In this document: piece after piece, positions 1 to 6,387 of the stretch
Layout: each line of letters begins with the position of its first letter
Numbering within the stretch: position 1 is the first letter of the stretch
From: DASSLY01 sp035689185
GTDB taxonomy: Bacteria; Actinomycetota; Actinomycetes; Actinomycetales; Dermatophilaceae
Length of the DNA: 14,814 nucleotides
Assembly (NCBI GenBank): GCA_035689185.1
Contig: DASSLY010000079.1
Location: 1-14,814 of the forward strand
Direction of reading: 5' to 3'
Position numbers and translations under genes: made by a program
The notes under the pieces: generated by a model
The model's database searches: none
Seen by the model: only the letters and a program-made list of their open reading frames with translations
What the model was told of the DNA's origin: nothing

Positions 1-334
1 CGGAGGCCCGACTGAGGTTCTCGGCCGCCGTGCCCGCAGGTGGGCACCGGGCGATGACACCGGCCAGGGGCAGGTGTGTGAGCGTCGCGGTCCCGACCAG
101 CTGCGCTGCGCGCGCTCGCGCAGCGGCCGCTGCGCACTGCGAGGCCCGCAGCGCTGGCCTGCCCGCGACGGCACGCACGTGGTTGGTCTCCTGGACGATC
201 TGTGCGGCGTAGGCCGCCGCACCACCGACCGATGCGGCGCCCACCGGTGACCCCCGGGTGGGGTCCGCGCACCCGGCGAACACGAGCAGGCCCGCGCCCA
301 GTGCGGCAGCCGTGACGCCGCTGCCACGGGTCAC
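1..334 (-). CDS. CAP-domain (SCP/YkwD-like) lipoprotein, 3' end beyond the window
   Basis: Seen: an open minus-strand frame starts at GTG 334 and runs off the left edge (111 codons). It begins VTRGSG, then a hydrophobic stretch ending in LVFAGC, a plausible lipobox with the modified cysteine at residue 22. After a short linker comes ETNHVRAVAGRPALRAS, then alanine/arginine-rich sequence with LTHLPL and AENLSR. Family knowledge: this is the N-terminal half of a bacterial CAP domain, where a helix carrying RxxxGxPxL is followed by a His-containing strand and a (G)EN motif. CAP proteins are extracellular; most bacterial ones have no defined activity, so none is assigned. The gene lies 65 bases downstream of the secreted protein at 400-915 and is probably co-transcribed with it. 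No Shine-Dalgarno sequence is visible, but no other ATG or GTG lies in frame nearby. The start is moderately sure; lipoprotein and CAP are well supported. Confidence 0.8.
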   Translation of the reverse strand, partial: MTRGSGVTAAALGAGLLVFAGCADPTRGSPVGAASVGGAAAYAAQIVQETNHVRAVAGRPALRASQCAAAAARARAAQLVGTATLTHLPLAGVIARCPPAGTAAENLSRAS

Positions 335-350
335 CGGTGCGCGTCGAGAC

Positions 351-367
351 GCATCGGTGGCCGATGC
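351..367 (-). other. Perfect 7-bp stem-loop upstream of the CAP lipoprotein gene
   Basis: The arms GCATCGG (351-357) and CCGATGC (361-367) are perfectly complementary around a 3-base loop. The element lies between the stop of the secreted-protein gene (400) and the GTG start of the lipoprotein gene (334), ending 16 bases before that start. There is no T-tract. It could be a terminator or attenuator, a translation-modulating hairpin, or chance. Pairing is certain, function is not. Confidence 0.4.
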
Positions 368-399
368 CGAGACCAGCGCACGAAGGAGCGGGTCCCGGG

Positions 400-915
400 T
401 TAGGCGCGCACCGCTCCCGCGTGGCGACGGCGGCCGAGCAGGACCGCGCCGGCGCCGGCAAGGACGAGCGCGCCGCCGCCCACGAGGAACGGCTGGACCT
501 CGAACCCGGTCCGGCCGAGAAGGGGGCCACCTGCGCCGGCAGCAGCAGCTACCACCTGCTGTCGGGCGATGACCGCTCCCGCCGCGTTGGTGCCGACAAG
601 GGTGTAGCTCCCTGCCGCGGAAAGGGTCACCCGGTAGGTCGCCGTGGCATTGGCGTTGGCGGTCTTGGTGAGCGACTTCGTGCCGGCGATCTCGATGGCG
701 TTGCTGCTGATCGACGCCGAGTTGCTCGTGACCGTCAAGGTCAGCCGCTCACGCGCTACAACGCCGGTGAGAACGACCTCGAACGGCACGCCAACGACCG
801 GTGTCGGGTCGGTGACGGTGAAGGTGTAGCCGGGTGCCCGGTATGCCATCGCAGCCGCGGGGGCAAGGATCAGGATGGCGGCCACGATGGCCACCCGAAT
901 GGCGCGTCCTAGCAT
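400..915 (-). CDS. Small secreted, C-terminally anchored protein with Ig-like fold features and a sorting-like tail
   Basis: The product is 171 residues. ATG 915 has a good ribosome site, GGAGGA at 928-923, seven bases upstream. Residues 1-24 form a signal peptide: basic MLGRAIR, hydrophobic core, cleavage after AAAMA. Residues about 30-125 are Thr/Val/Ser-rich with alternating beta-strand character and end in a strand like SYTLVGTNAAGAVIA, resembling a bacterial Ig-like or surface-protein domain. The C-terminus has LGRTG (133-137), a hydrophobic stretch (about 141-160) and RRR (162-164). That is the architecture of a cell-wall sorting signal, but with Gly where LPxTG has Pro and class E LAxTG has Ala. 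I infer a protein exposed on the outer face, either sortase-linked or held by its C-terminal helix. It lies 39 bases downstream of the DUF4012 gene, probably in one operon. No specific function is recognised. Confidence 0.8.
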   Translation of the reverse strand: MLGRAIRVAIVAAILILAPAAAMAYRAPGYTFTVTDPTPVVGVPFEVVLTGVVARERLTLTVTSNSASISSNAIEIAGTKSLTKTANANATATYRVTLSAAGSYTLVGTNAAGAVIARQQVVAAAAGAGGPLLGRTGFEVQPFLVGGGALVLAGAGAVLLGRRRHAGAVRA

Positions 916-922
916 GGCACGG

Positions 923-928
923 TCCTCC
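923..928 (-). promoter_or_regulatory. Ribosome binding site GGAGGA for the secreted protein gene
   Basis: GGAGGA on the minus strand, seven bases before ATG 915. It is one of the few strong Shine-Dalgarno sites in the window and fixes the start of the 171-residue protein. Confidence 0.75.
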
Positions 929-954
929 GCGAGGTCGAAGATGGTCTCAGGAGC

Positions 955-2823
955 CTAGGGCAAACGGGCGCACATGGAACTATCTACCTCAACGCTACCC
1001 AACGCCACCGGAGTTACTCGCAGCACCGGCGTGTCGGGTTGGTCGTGGCCGGTCACGATGTCGTAGTCGATGGCGACGCTGGCCGCCGGCTTGAGCTGGA
1101 CGGTCTTGCCGACGACCGCGAGGCCGTCATGGGTCTGGGACAAGACGCCTTCGGACGCGCCGCGCACCGTGACGCGCTCCACTTGTCCGGCCGCCGGGGC
1201 GTAGAGCAACACGTTCGTCCGCACCTGGCCCTTGGGGACCAGGATGCCGGAGGAGATGTAGGGCGGAAGTGAGGCAACGTCCGCGGGCCTCAGCGTGTTC
1301 GTCAAGGTCACCGTGACGTGGACCGTCTGGGAGCCGTCGGGGCGACAGCCGGTGGGCCGGGCGACCACGTCCGTGCGCAGGTAGTAGCCGATCTTGGCCG
1401 CCGTGCCGTCGTTGAGGAAGACGCCGACCACGGGCGCGTGGCCGTGGACCCCGACCAGCTCACCACTGAGCATGGTCCCCGACAGCAGCGCCTGCTCGTC
1501 CTGGTGCGCCGACCACACCATGAGCCGGCCCTCGCGGGCCGACTTGCCGAGCGCTGCGATTAGCTCGGACGGATTGCCTCGGCCATCTGACAGCGCGCTG
1601 AACACGGTGACCGCCGTTGCAGCGAAGAACCGGTCCTGCTCCGCCGGGTCGAGGAGCTTCAGATAGACGGCGTTCATCAGCATCCCGGCAGCGTTGCCTG
1701 CGGTCAGGACCCCACCGGTCGTCAGCTTGACCGGACCGGTCACCGCCAGCAGGTTGGCGAGCCCACCTGGGTCGATGGACAGGACGCCGTCGAGGTCGGT
1801 CCCCGCCCGCTGGCGCCAGATGGCCCGAGCGAGCTTCGCCGAACGGGGGAAGTCGGGGGTCGAGGTGACATTGCCCAGGTAGGTCCCCAGGCCCTCGCCG
1901 AACAGCGACTGCTCGGCCGGGGTCAGGGGCAGGATCGGCCTGGGCAGGTGGGCCAGGCGCCCTGTCGCGGAGCGTGTCTCGGCGATCTCGACCTGCCCGG
2001 CCACGACCCGGAGCCGGACCAGTGTGGGCACCCCGCCGGTCGCGCGCTGCTCGGCGTTGTTCTGCACCAGGACCAGGTAGCTGCGGGGTCCGTCCGCGCC
2101 CAGCATCGGCGGGAGCAGCCGCACCGCGCGAGCAGCCGTCGCCGTCGTCAACGCGAGGCTGTCCAGCTGCGAGCGCAGGACGCTCAGCGGCGAGGACACC
2201 GCGGGGAGCAGGCCGTCGCGGTCCACGGAGTCCACGCGTCGAACCGCGTCCTGCACCTGGACATCCGCCGCGATCACCGCTGGGCCGCCTTCGCGCAGCG
2301 GCGCGAGGTCCACCCGCCCGTTCCGCGGGACGAGGGCAGCCGGGTCCACGTGGGCCGCGGTGCCCACCAGGGCGGGCAGGGCACCCGTAGCCAGGCCGTC
2401 GGCGACCTCACTGACGGTCTGCACCGCTCGCACACTGCGGCCCAGCCATGGCAGGGCGGCGACGGCGGACCAGCGCGGGCCGTGCGTCAGGTCGAACGCG
2501 GCGGCCGCGTGGTGCTTCAGGGCCGTCAACGTCGGCGCGGCCCGCTGCAGGTCACCCCGCTGCACCTGGTCGCGCAGCGCGTCGATCTGCACCGCGGCGG
2601 ACCGGAGCTCGTCGCGCGCCCGCACCGCGTCCGCCCCGACCCAGGCCACCGTGGCCAGGCCGGCCAGCAACAGCAGCGCCGCGCCGAAGAGCAACCGCCG
2701 ACTGGCGCGGCGGCGCCTGCTTCTCGCCGGTGCCGGTCCCTGGCTCGACCGGCCGGCGGCATCGGGGCCGCTGTCGCCTGCTGAACCGGCCGGCAAGCGG
2801 CTTCCCCGTCGAACGCGCGTCAC
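955..2823 (-). CDS. DUF4012 membrane-anchored envelope protein
   Basis: The product from GTG 2823 is 622 residues. I chose this start because GGGGAG lies seven bases upstream, and because codons further upstream in the open frame lose GC bias at third positions. Order: a cytoplasmic Ser/Pro/Arg-rich tail with RSRRRRASRR (35-43), one transmembrane helix (about 44-63, LLFGAALLLLAGLATVAWV), a helical region (about 65-235) and the DUF4012 core. The core shows YLVLVQNNAEQRATGG (249-264), then PDFPRSA, DLDGVLSIDPGGLANLL and TGPVKL. Family knowledge: DUF4012 proteins are about 600-residue single-pass proteins of Gram-positive bacteria, often found near polysaccharide or cell-surface genes; their biochemical role is unknown. 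The topology implies that almost all of the protein lies outside the membrane. An alternative GTG at 2946 would overlap the kinase stop by GTGA and add 41 residues, but has no ribosome site. Identity is firm, the start fairly firm. Confidence 0.88.
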   Translation of the reverse strand: MTRVRRGSRLPAGSAGDSGPDAAGRSSQGPAPARSRRRRASRRLLFGAALLLLAGLATVAWVGADAVRARDELRSAAVQIDALRDQVQRGDLQRAAPTLTALKHHAAAAFDLTHGPRWSAVAALPWLGRSVRAVQTVSEVADGLATGALPALVGTAAHVDPAALVPRNGRVDLAPLREGGPAVIAADVQVQDAVRRVDSVDRDGLLPAVSSPLSVLRSQLDSLALTTATAARAVRLLPPMLGADGPRSYLVLVQNNAEQRATGGVPTLVRLRVVAGQVEIAETRSATGRLAHLPRPILPLTPAEQSLFGEGLGTYLGNVTSTPDFPRSAKLARAIWRQRAGTDLDGVLSIDPGGLANLLAVTGPVKLTTGGVLTAGNAAGMLMNAVYLKLLDPAEQDRFFAATAVTVFSALSDGRGNPSELIAALGKSAREGRLMVWSAHQDEQALLSGTMLSGELVGVHGHAPVVGVFLNDGTAAKIGYYLRTDVVARPTGCRPDGSQTVHVTVTLTNTLRPADVASLPPYISSGILVPKGQVRTNVLLYAPAAGQVERVTVRGASEGVLSQTHDGLAVVGKTVQLKPAASVAIDYDIVTGHDQPDTPVLRVTPVALGSVEVDSSMCARLP

Positions 2824-2942
2824 CCGGGTGCTCCCCGGTCCCGCTCGGTTGCCAGGCGGGGCCAGATCATGTCGGACATTCTGTGCCACCCGGATAAGAC
2901 CGGGACCGGAAGACCCGCCGCACGCCGACCCGGAGGCGAGCC
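2824..2942 (-). promoter_or_regulatory. Spacer between kinase and DUF4012 genes, with a small palindrome
   Basis: This 119-base gap stays open in the DUF4012 frame but lacks its third-position GC bias, so I read it as non-coding. It holds ATGTC-G-GACAT (2869-2879), an 11-base near-perfect palindrome about 46 bases before GTG 2823, and GGGGAG just before the start. A CATGAT hexamer (minus strand 2871-2866) overlaps the palindrome and could serve as a -10 element, but no -35 is evident. An operator is possible; the support is weak. Confidence 0.3.
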
Positions 2943-4147
2943 TCACGCGGCGCCGACCATGGCTGCCGCGTTGCGCAGGGCGCGCCCGGGGTCGCCCTCG
3001 TGGTAGGGGCGTTCGCTGGGCTCGATGTTGTCCAGGAACTTCTGGTAGACGACCGCGCCGTAGATCGGGCCCAGCGGTCGTACCAGCTCGGCCGCACGGC
3101 GGGCGTCGCAGCCGGGCACCATACGCGACCACTCGCCGGCCCAGATGTCGACCGACTCGACCTGGTCCTCGGGGGTGAAGTACTCGAACGAGGGCCGCAG
3201 GTCGAGCATCGGGTTGCCGATCCCGCAGTCACCCCAGTCCAGGATCCGGTAGCTGCCGGAGGTGCCGCGCACGTTGCCCGGGTGGAAGTCGCCGTGCACC
3301 AACGTGTCCGGTATGCCGCACGCCTCCAACTCAGCGAACCGCTGCGGCAGTCCCTCGACCAGATCGTCGAGACCCCGCTGTGCCTGGTGGTCCAGCTCGT
3401 GCCGGTTGCGGTCGACGACGGAATGGATGCGCGGCAGCGCCGCGGCGGCACGCTGGTCGAGCACGCCCAGGGTCTCCAGCTCCGGCACCCGGTCGACCCA
3501 GGTCGCCTGCAGGCCGATGAGCATCCGCGCCATGGACCGCAGCTCGTGGCCCCGGGCGTCGTACTGGTCCCGGCCGGGGACGTCGGCCAGCAGCACCCGG
3601 CTCGTCGTGGCGCCCAGGACGGTCGGAACGACGCGGGGGTCCAGCAGCGGCAGCACGGCTGCCTCCGACGCGCAGAACGGGGGAGTCACCTTCAGCCAGA
3701 CCGGGCCAGCGCTGGTCGGCAGCCGCCAGATGCTGGACAGGTTCCACGTCCGCACCTGTGCCGGCGGCGCGGAGACCGTGATCCCCTGGGCGGCGAGCGT
3801 GGCCGCCGCCCAGTCGAGATCCCGCTGATGACCTCCCGGTTCGGCGTAGGGCAGCCGGTTCGGGTGCCGGACCAGCGGGTCGTCCCGCCAGACGCGCAGC
3901 GCCACATGCGCCGGAGCCCCGTCGACCTCGGCCAGGTATGCAGTGCGCCCACCACCGTTGGTTGCGGAGCCGCCGGGCTGGGCAGGATCCGTAGCACTCG
4001 CACGCCGACACCCAGGATCGCCGTGGCGGTGCTGACCACTTCCTCGACGTCGCGGGCCCAGGCTGTGGTCACCGGAAACGGGTCGGTGGCGCCGAGCAGG
4101 TCGCCGCCCGGCGTGCACAGCACCAGGGTGACCTCGCGAGCAGCCAT
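2943..4147 (-). CDS. Aminoglycoside phosphotransferase-fold kinase with an apparent frameshift
   Basis: The catalytic body (from about 3960 to stop 2943) has TLVHGDFHPGN (Brenner-type HxDxxxxN, codons 3296-3273) and ILDWGDCGIGNPMLDL, the metal-binding Asp motif. These are typical of the APH/choline kinase fold, so an ATP-dependent small-molecule kinase is expected. The substrate is unknown, and drug resistance should not be assumed. The N-terminus lies in another frame: from ATG 4147, MAAREVTLVLCTPGGDLLGA through about GVGVRVLRILPSP has strong GC-biased codons and looks like the natural start of such actinobacterial proteins. That frame degrades after about 3980, while the body frame becomes protein-like from about TAYLAEVDGAP (near 3945). 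Joining them needs a -1 shift (equivalent to one lost base) between about 3990 and 3940, giving roughly 400 residues. It may be a sequencing error, a true mutation, or, less likely, recoding; no canonical slippery heptamer is visible. The family is firm, the gene's integrity is not. Confidence 0.72.
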
Positions 4148-4160
4148 CCGCTCGACGGTA
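4148..4160 (-). promoter_or_regulatory. Putative leaderless promoter of the kinase gene (TACCGT -10)
   Basis: On the minus strand TACCGT (4160-4155) matches the actinobacterial TAnnnT -10 and lies seven bases before ATG 4147. That places the expected transcription start at the start codon. There is no good Shine-Dalgarno site. The same hexamer at nearly the same distance precedes the genes at 12981 and 14504. No -35 is recognisable. Confidence 0.5.
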
Positions 4161-4212
4161 CGGGCAGCTCTGCCGGGCCGGCCATCCCTTTTTCCGCCGC
4201 GGCGGCCGGGGG

Positions 4213-5256
4213 CTACCGGGACAGGACGTCATCGAGGTCGTATGACGCGGCGCGGTCGACCTGGTCCAGGGTGCACGACCGCGGCTCCCGGTCCGGGCGC
4301 CAGCGCAGGAAGGTCACGGCGTGCCGGAACCGTAGCCCCTCCATCTGGTCGAAACTCACCTCGACCACGAGCTCGGGCCGTAGCCGGACGTAGCTGACGT
4401 CCTTCGAGCCGCTGAACCGGGACCGGTCGGACTCGCCTTTCACCGCGGCGCCGGTGGCGTCGGTGACGACCAGCGGGGCCAGCTCCTCGACCAGCGACAG
4501 CCGGCGGGCGTTGGAGAACGCGGCGATCCCGCCGACCGGGTGGAGCACGCCGTCGGCGCCGTAGAGGCCAAGCAGCAGCGATCCGACACCCTGACCCGAC
4601 TTGTGGACCCGGTACCCGTACACCACAGCCTCCGCCGTGCGGGAGTGCTTGATCTTGAACATGGTCCGCTTTCCCGGCTGGTAGCTGGCATGGAGCGGCT
4701 TCGCGACGACGCCGTCCAGGCCGGCGCCCTCGAACCGGTCGAACCAGTCCAGCGCCACCGCTCGGTCCAGCGTCGCCTGGGTCAGGTGCACCGGCGCCGA
4801 CCGTCGCAGCGTGGACAGGGCCTCGACCAGCCGATCGCGCCGGGCCGATAACGGCAGCGGCATCAGGTCCTGCGACCCCAGCGCCAGCACGTCGAAGCAG
4901 ATCAGCTCGGCCGGGGTCTGCTTGGCCAGCTTGCTGATCCGCGACGCCGCCGGGTGGATCCGCTGCGACAGCCGTTCCCAGTCCAGCCGCTGCGCCCCAG
5001 GCTCGCCGGCCCGGACCACGACCTCGGCGTCGATCGCGCAGCGGTTCGGCAGGTGGCTGCGGACGGCCGCCACGACCTCCGGGAAGTACGGCGTCAGCGG
5101 TCGGGCGCCCCTGCTGGCAAGCTCTACCTCCTCGCCGTCGCGCAGCACGATGCACCGGAACCCGTCCCATTTCGGCTCGTAGGACATCCCCGGTGGCACG
5201 GTGTCCACCGCCTTGGCCAGCATCGGCGACACGGGCAGCGCGATCGGCAGGTCCAT
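4213..5256 (-). CDS. ligC: ATP-dependent DNA ligase, LigC type (left copy)
   Basis: 347 residues. It joins nicked DNA through a covalent lysyl-AMP intermediate. Seen: motif I EPKWDGFR with nucleophile K29; motif III FDVLAL (121-126); motif IV EGAGLDGVVAK (176-186); motif V MFKIKH (199-204); then an OB-fold domain from about 210 with VGSLLLGLYG and RFRHAVTFLRWRPD (309-322). There is no polymerase or nuclease domain, so this is not LigD. Length fits mycobacterial LigC (about 350-360). Family knowledge: LigC acts with a primase-polymerase (Prim-PolC) in excision repair in mycobacteria; no such gene is in this window. Start ATG 5256 is supported by residue-for-residue alignment with the start of the divergent paralogue (MDLPIALPVSPMLAK against VQLPVMPPVAPMLAK). 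An open frame continues far upstream but is only antisense to the other ligase. Identity is firm. Confidence 0.93.
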   Translation of the reverse strand: MDLPIALPVSPMLAKAVDTVPPGMSYEPKWDGFRCIVLRDGEEVELASRGARPLTPYFPEVVAAVRSHLPNRCAIDAEVVVRAGEPGAQRLDWERLSQRIHPAASRISKLAKQTPAELICFDVLALGSQDLMPLPLSARRDRLVEALSTLRRSAPVHLTQATLDRAVALDWFDRFEGAGLDGVVAKPLHASYQPGKRTMFKIKHSRTAEAVVYGYRVHKSGQGVGSLLLGLYGADGVLHPVGGIAAFSNARRLSLVEELAPLVVTDATGAAVKGESDRSRFSGSKDVSYVRLRPELVVEVSFDQMEGLRFRHAVTFLRWRPDREPRSCTLDQVDRAASYDLDDVLSR

Positions 5257-5301
5257 CCGCGCATTGTGCCGGTCGCGGCACTCGTAGCCGACAATGACCG
5301 G
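5257..5301. promoter_or_regulatory. Mirror-symmetric divergent promoter region between the two ligC genes
   Basis: The 45-base intergenic region holds CATTGT (5262-5267) and ACAATG (5291-5296), an inverted repeat. Read outward, each ACAATG is followed by exactly five bases and then the start codon: ATG 5256 on minus, GTG 5302 on plus. The corresponding -10 hexamers CACAAT (minus 5268-5263) and GACAAT (plus 5290-5295) each leave six bases to the start codon, as in leaderless actinobacterial transcripts. Neither gene has a Shine-Dalgarno site. The two -35 regions would have to overlap, so the promoters may compete or share a regulator. This is inference from spacing. Confidence 0.55.
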
Positions 5302-6387
5302 GTGCAGCTGCCCGTGATGCCCCCGGTCGCGCCGATGCTGGCGAAGCCGGTGCCGGGCATGGCCGCGTTGCCCGCGGTGCCGATGAGCTTCGAGCCCAAG
5401 TGGGACGGGTTCCGCTCCGTGGTCTTCAGGGACGGCAACGACATCGAGATCGGCAGTCGCAACGAGCGGCCGATGACCCGGTTCTTTCCCGAGCTGGTGC
5501 GGGCCTTCCGCGACAGCCTGCCGGCGCGCTGCGTCGTCGACGGGGAGATCGTCCTGGTCGCCCCCGGGACGCAGCGGCTGGACTTCGAGCTGCTCCAGCT
5601 GCGCCTGCACCCGGCCGCTAGCCGGGTCCGGCTGCTCGCCGCGACGACACCGGCCCGGTTCGTCGCGTTCGACCTGCTCGCCGTGGACGACCAGGACCTG
5701 ATGCCGCTGCCGTTCGCCGCACGGCGCGGTCTGCTTGAGAGTGCCTTCGCCGGCGCCGAGCTGCCCGTGCACCTGACCCCGACGACGACCGAGACCGACC
5801 GGGCGGCAGCGTGGTTCGACCAGTTCGAGGGGGCCGGTCTGGACGGCCTGATCGCCAAGCCGCTGGACGGGCCGTACCAGCAGGGCATTCGGGTGATGTT
5901 CAAGCTCAAGCACGAGCGCACCGCCGACTGCGTCGTGGCCGGCTACCGGGTGCACAAGGCCGGCGGGGAGGTGGTCGGCTCGCTGATGCTGGGGCTCTAC
6001 ACCGACGGCGGCGAGCTGGCCAGCGTCGGGGTCATCGGGGCCTTCCCGATGGCGACGCGCCGGCAGCTGTTCGCCGAGCTGCAGCCGTTGGTGACCTCCT
6101 TCGACGGACACCCTTGGGACTGGTCCCGGTTCGCCGCGGAGACGGACCGCCGCCGGTACGCGGCGGGCAGCCGGTGGAACGCCGGGAAGGATCTGTCCTT
6201 CGTCCCGTTGCGGCCCGAGCGGGTGGTCGAGGTGCGTTACGACCACATGGAGGGCCGGCGGTTCCGGCATACCGCCCAGTTCCTGCGCTGGCGACCTGAC
6301 CGCGACCCGGCGTCGTGCCGGTACGACCAGCTCGACGAGCCCGTCGGGTACGCCCTGGACGACGTGCTCACCGGGGGTCCCCGGTGA
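5302..6387 (+). CDS. ligC: ATP-dependent DNA ligase, LigC type (right copy)
   Basis: 361 residues from GTG 5302, chosen because its N-terminus aligns without gaps with the left copy; an in-frame ATG at 5317 is the alternative. Motif I is EPKWDGFR with nucleophile K33; motif III FDLLAV (123-128); motif IV EGAGLDGLIAK (176-186); motif V MFKLKH (199-204). The OB domain follows, with VVGSLMLGLY and RFRHTAQFLRWRPD (320-333). Over the stretch beginning EPKWDGFR I count 31 identities in 55 positions with the left copy, so the two are clear but old paralogues. This copy carries a longer loop in the OB domain (about 268-296, PWDWSRFAAETDRRRYAAGS) where the other is shorter by about ten residues. Mycobacterium smegmatis also has two LigC genes close together. 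The stop overlaps the next gene's start (GTGA), so the hydrolase is probably translationally coupled. The nick-sealing function is firm; division of labour between the copies is unknown. Confidence 0.92.
   Translation: MQLPVMPPVAPMLAKPVPGMAALPAVPMSFEPKWDGFRSVVFRDGNDIEIGSRNERPMTRFFPELVRAFRDSLPARCVVDGEIVLVAPGTQRLDFELLQLRLHPAASRVRLLAATTPARFVAFDLLAVDDQDLMPLPFAARRGLLESAFAGAELPVHLTPTTTETDRAAAWFDQFEGAGLDGLIAKPLDGPYQQGIRVMFKLKHERTADCVVAGYRVHKAGGEVVGSLMLGLYTDGGELASVGVIGAFPMATRRQLFAELQPLVTSFDGHPWDWSRFAAETDRRRYAAGSRWNAGKDLSFVPLRPERVVEVRYDHMEGRRFRHTAQFLRWRPDRDPASCRYDQLDEPVGYALDDVLTGGPR

Noticed and set aside
30..912. Several plus-strand open frames across the first 900 bases
   Set aside because: They are antisense to the CAP lipoprotein and secreted-protein genes, which have signal peptides and family motifs.
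2824..3132. N-terminal extension of DUF4012 by up to 103 residues
   Set aside because: It overlaps the kinase gene and has Arg/Gly/Pro-rich shadow composition. A good ribosome site supports GTG 2823.
4190..4212. CCGCCGCGGCGG self-complementary run next to a five-T run, after the left ligC stop
   Set aside because: The palindrome has no loop, and on the ligase strand the adjacent run reads as A rather than T, so it does not make a convincing terminator for that gene.
3000..4397. Plus-strand open frame of 465 codons
   Set aside because: It is antisense to the kinase and ligase genes. Its composition matches a shadow of GC-biased codons.
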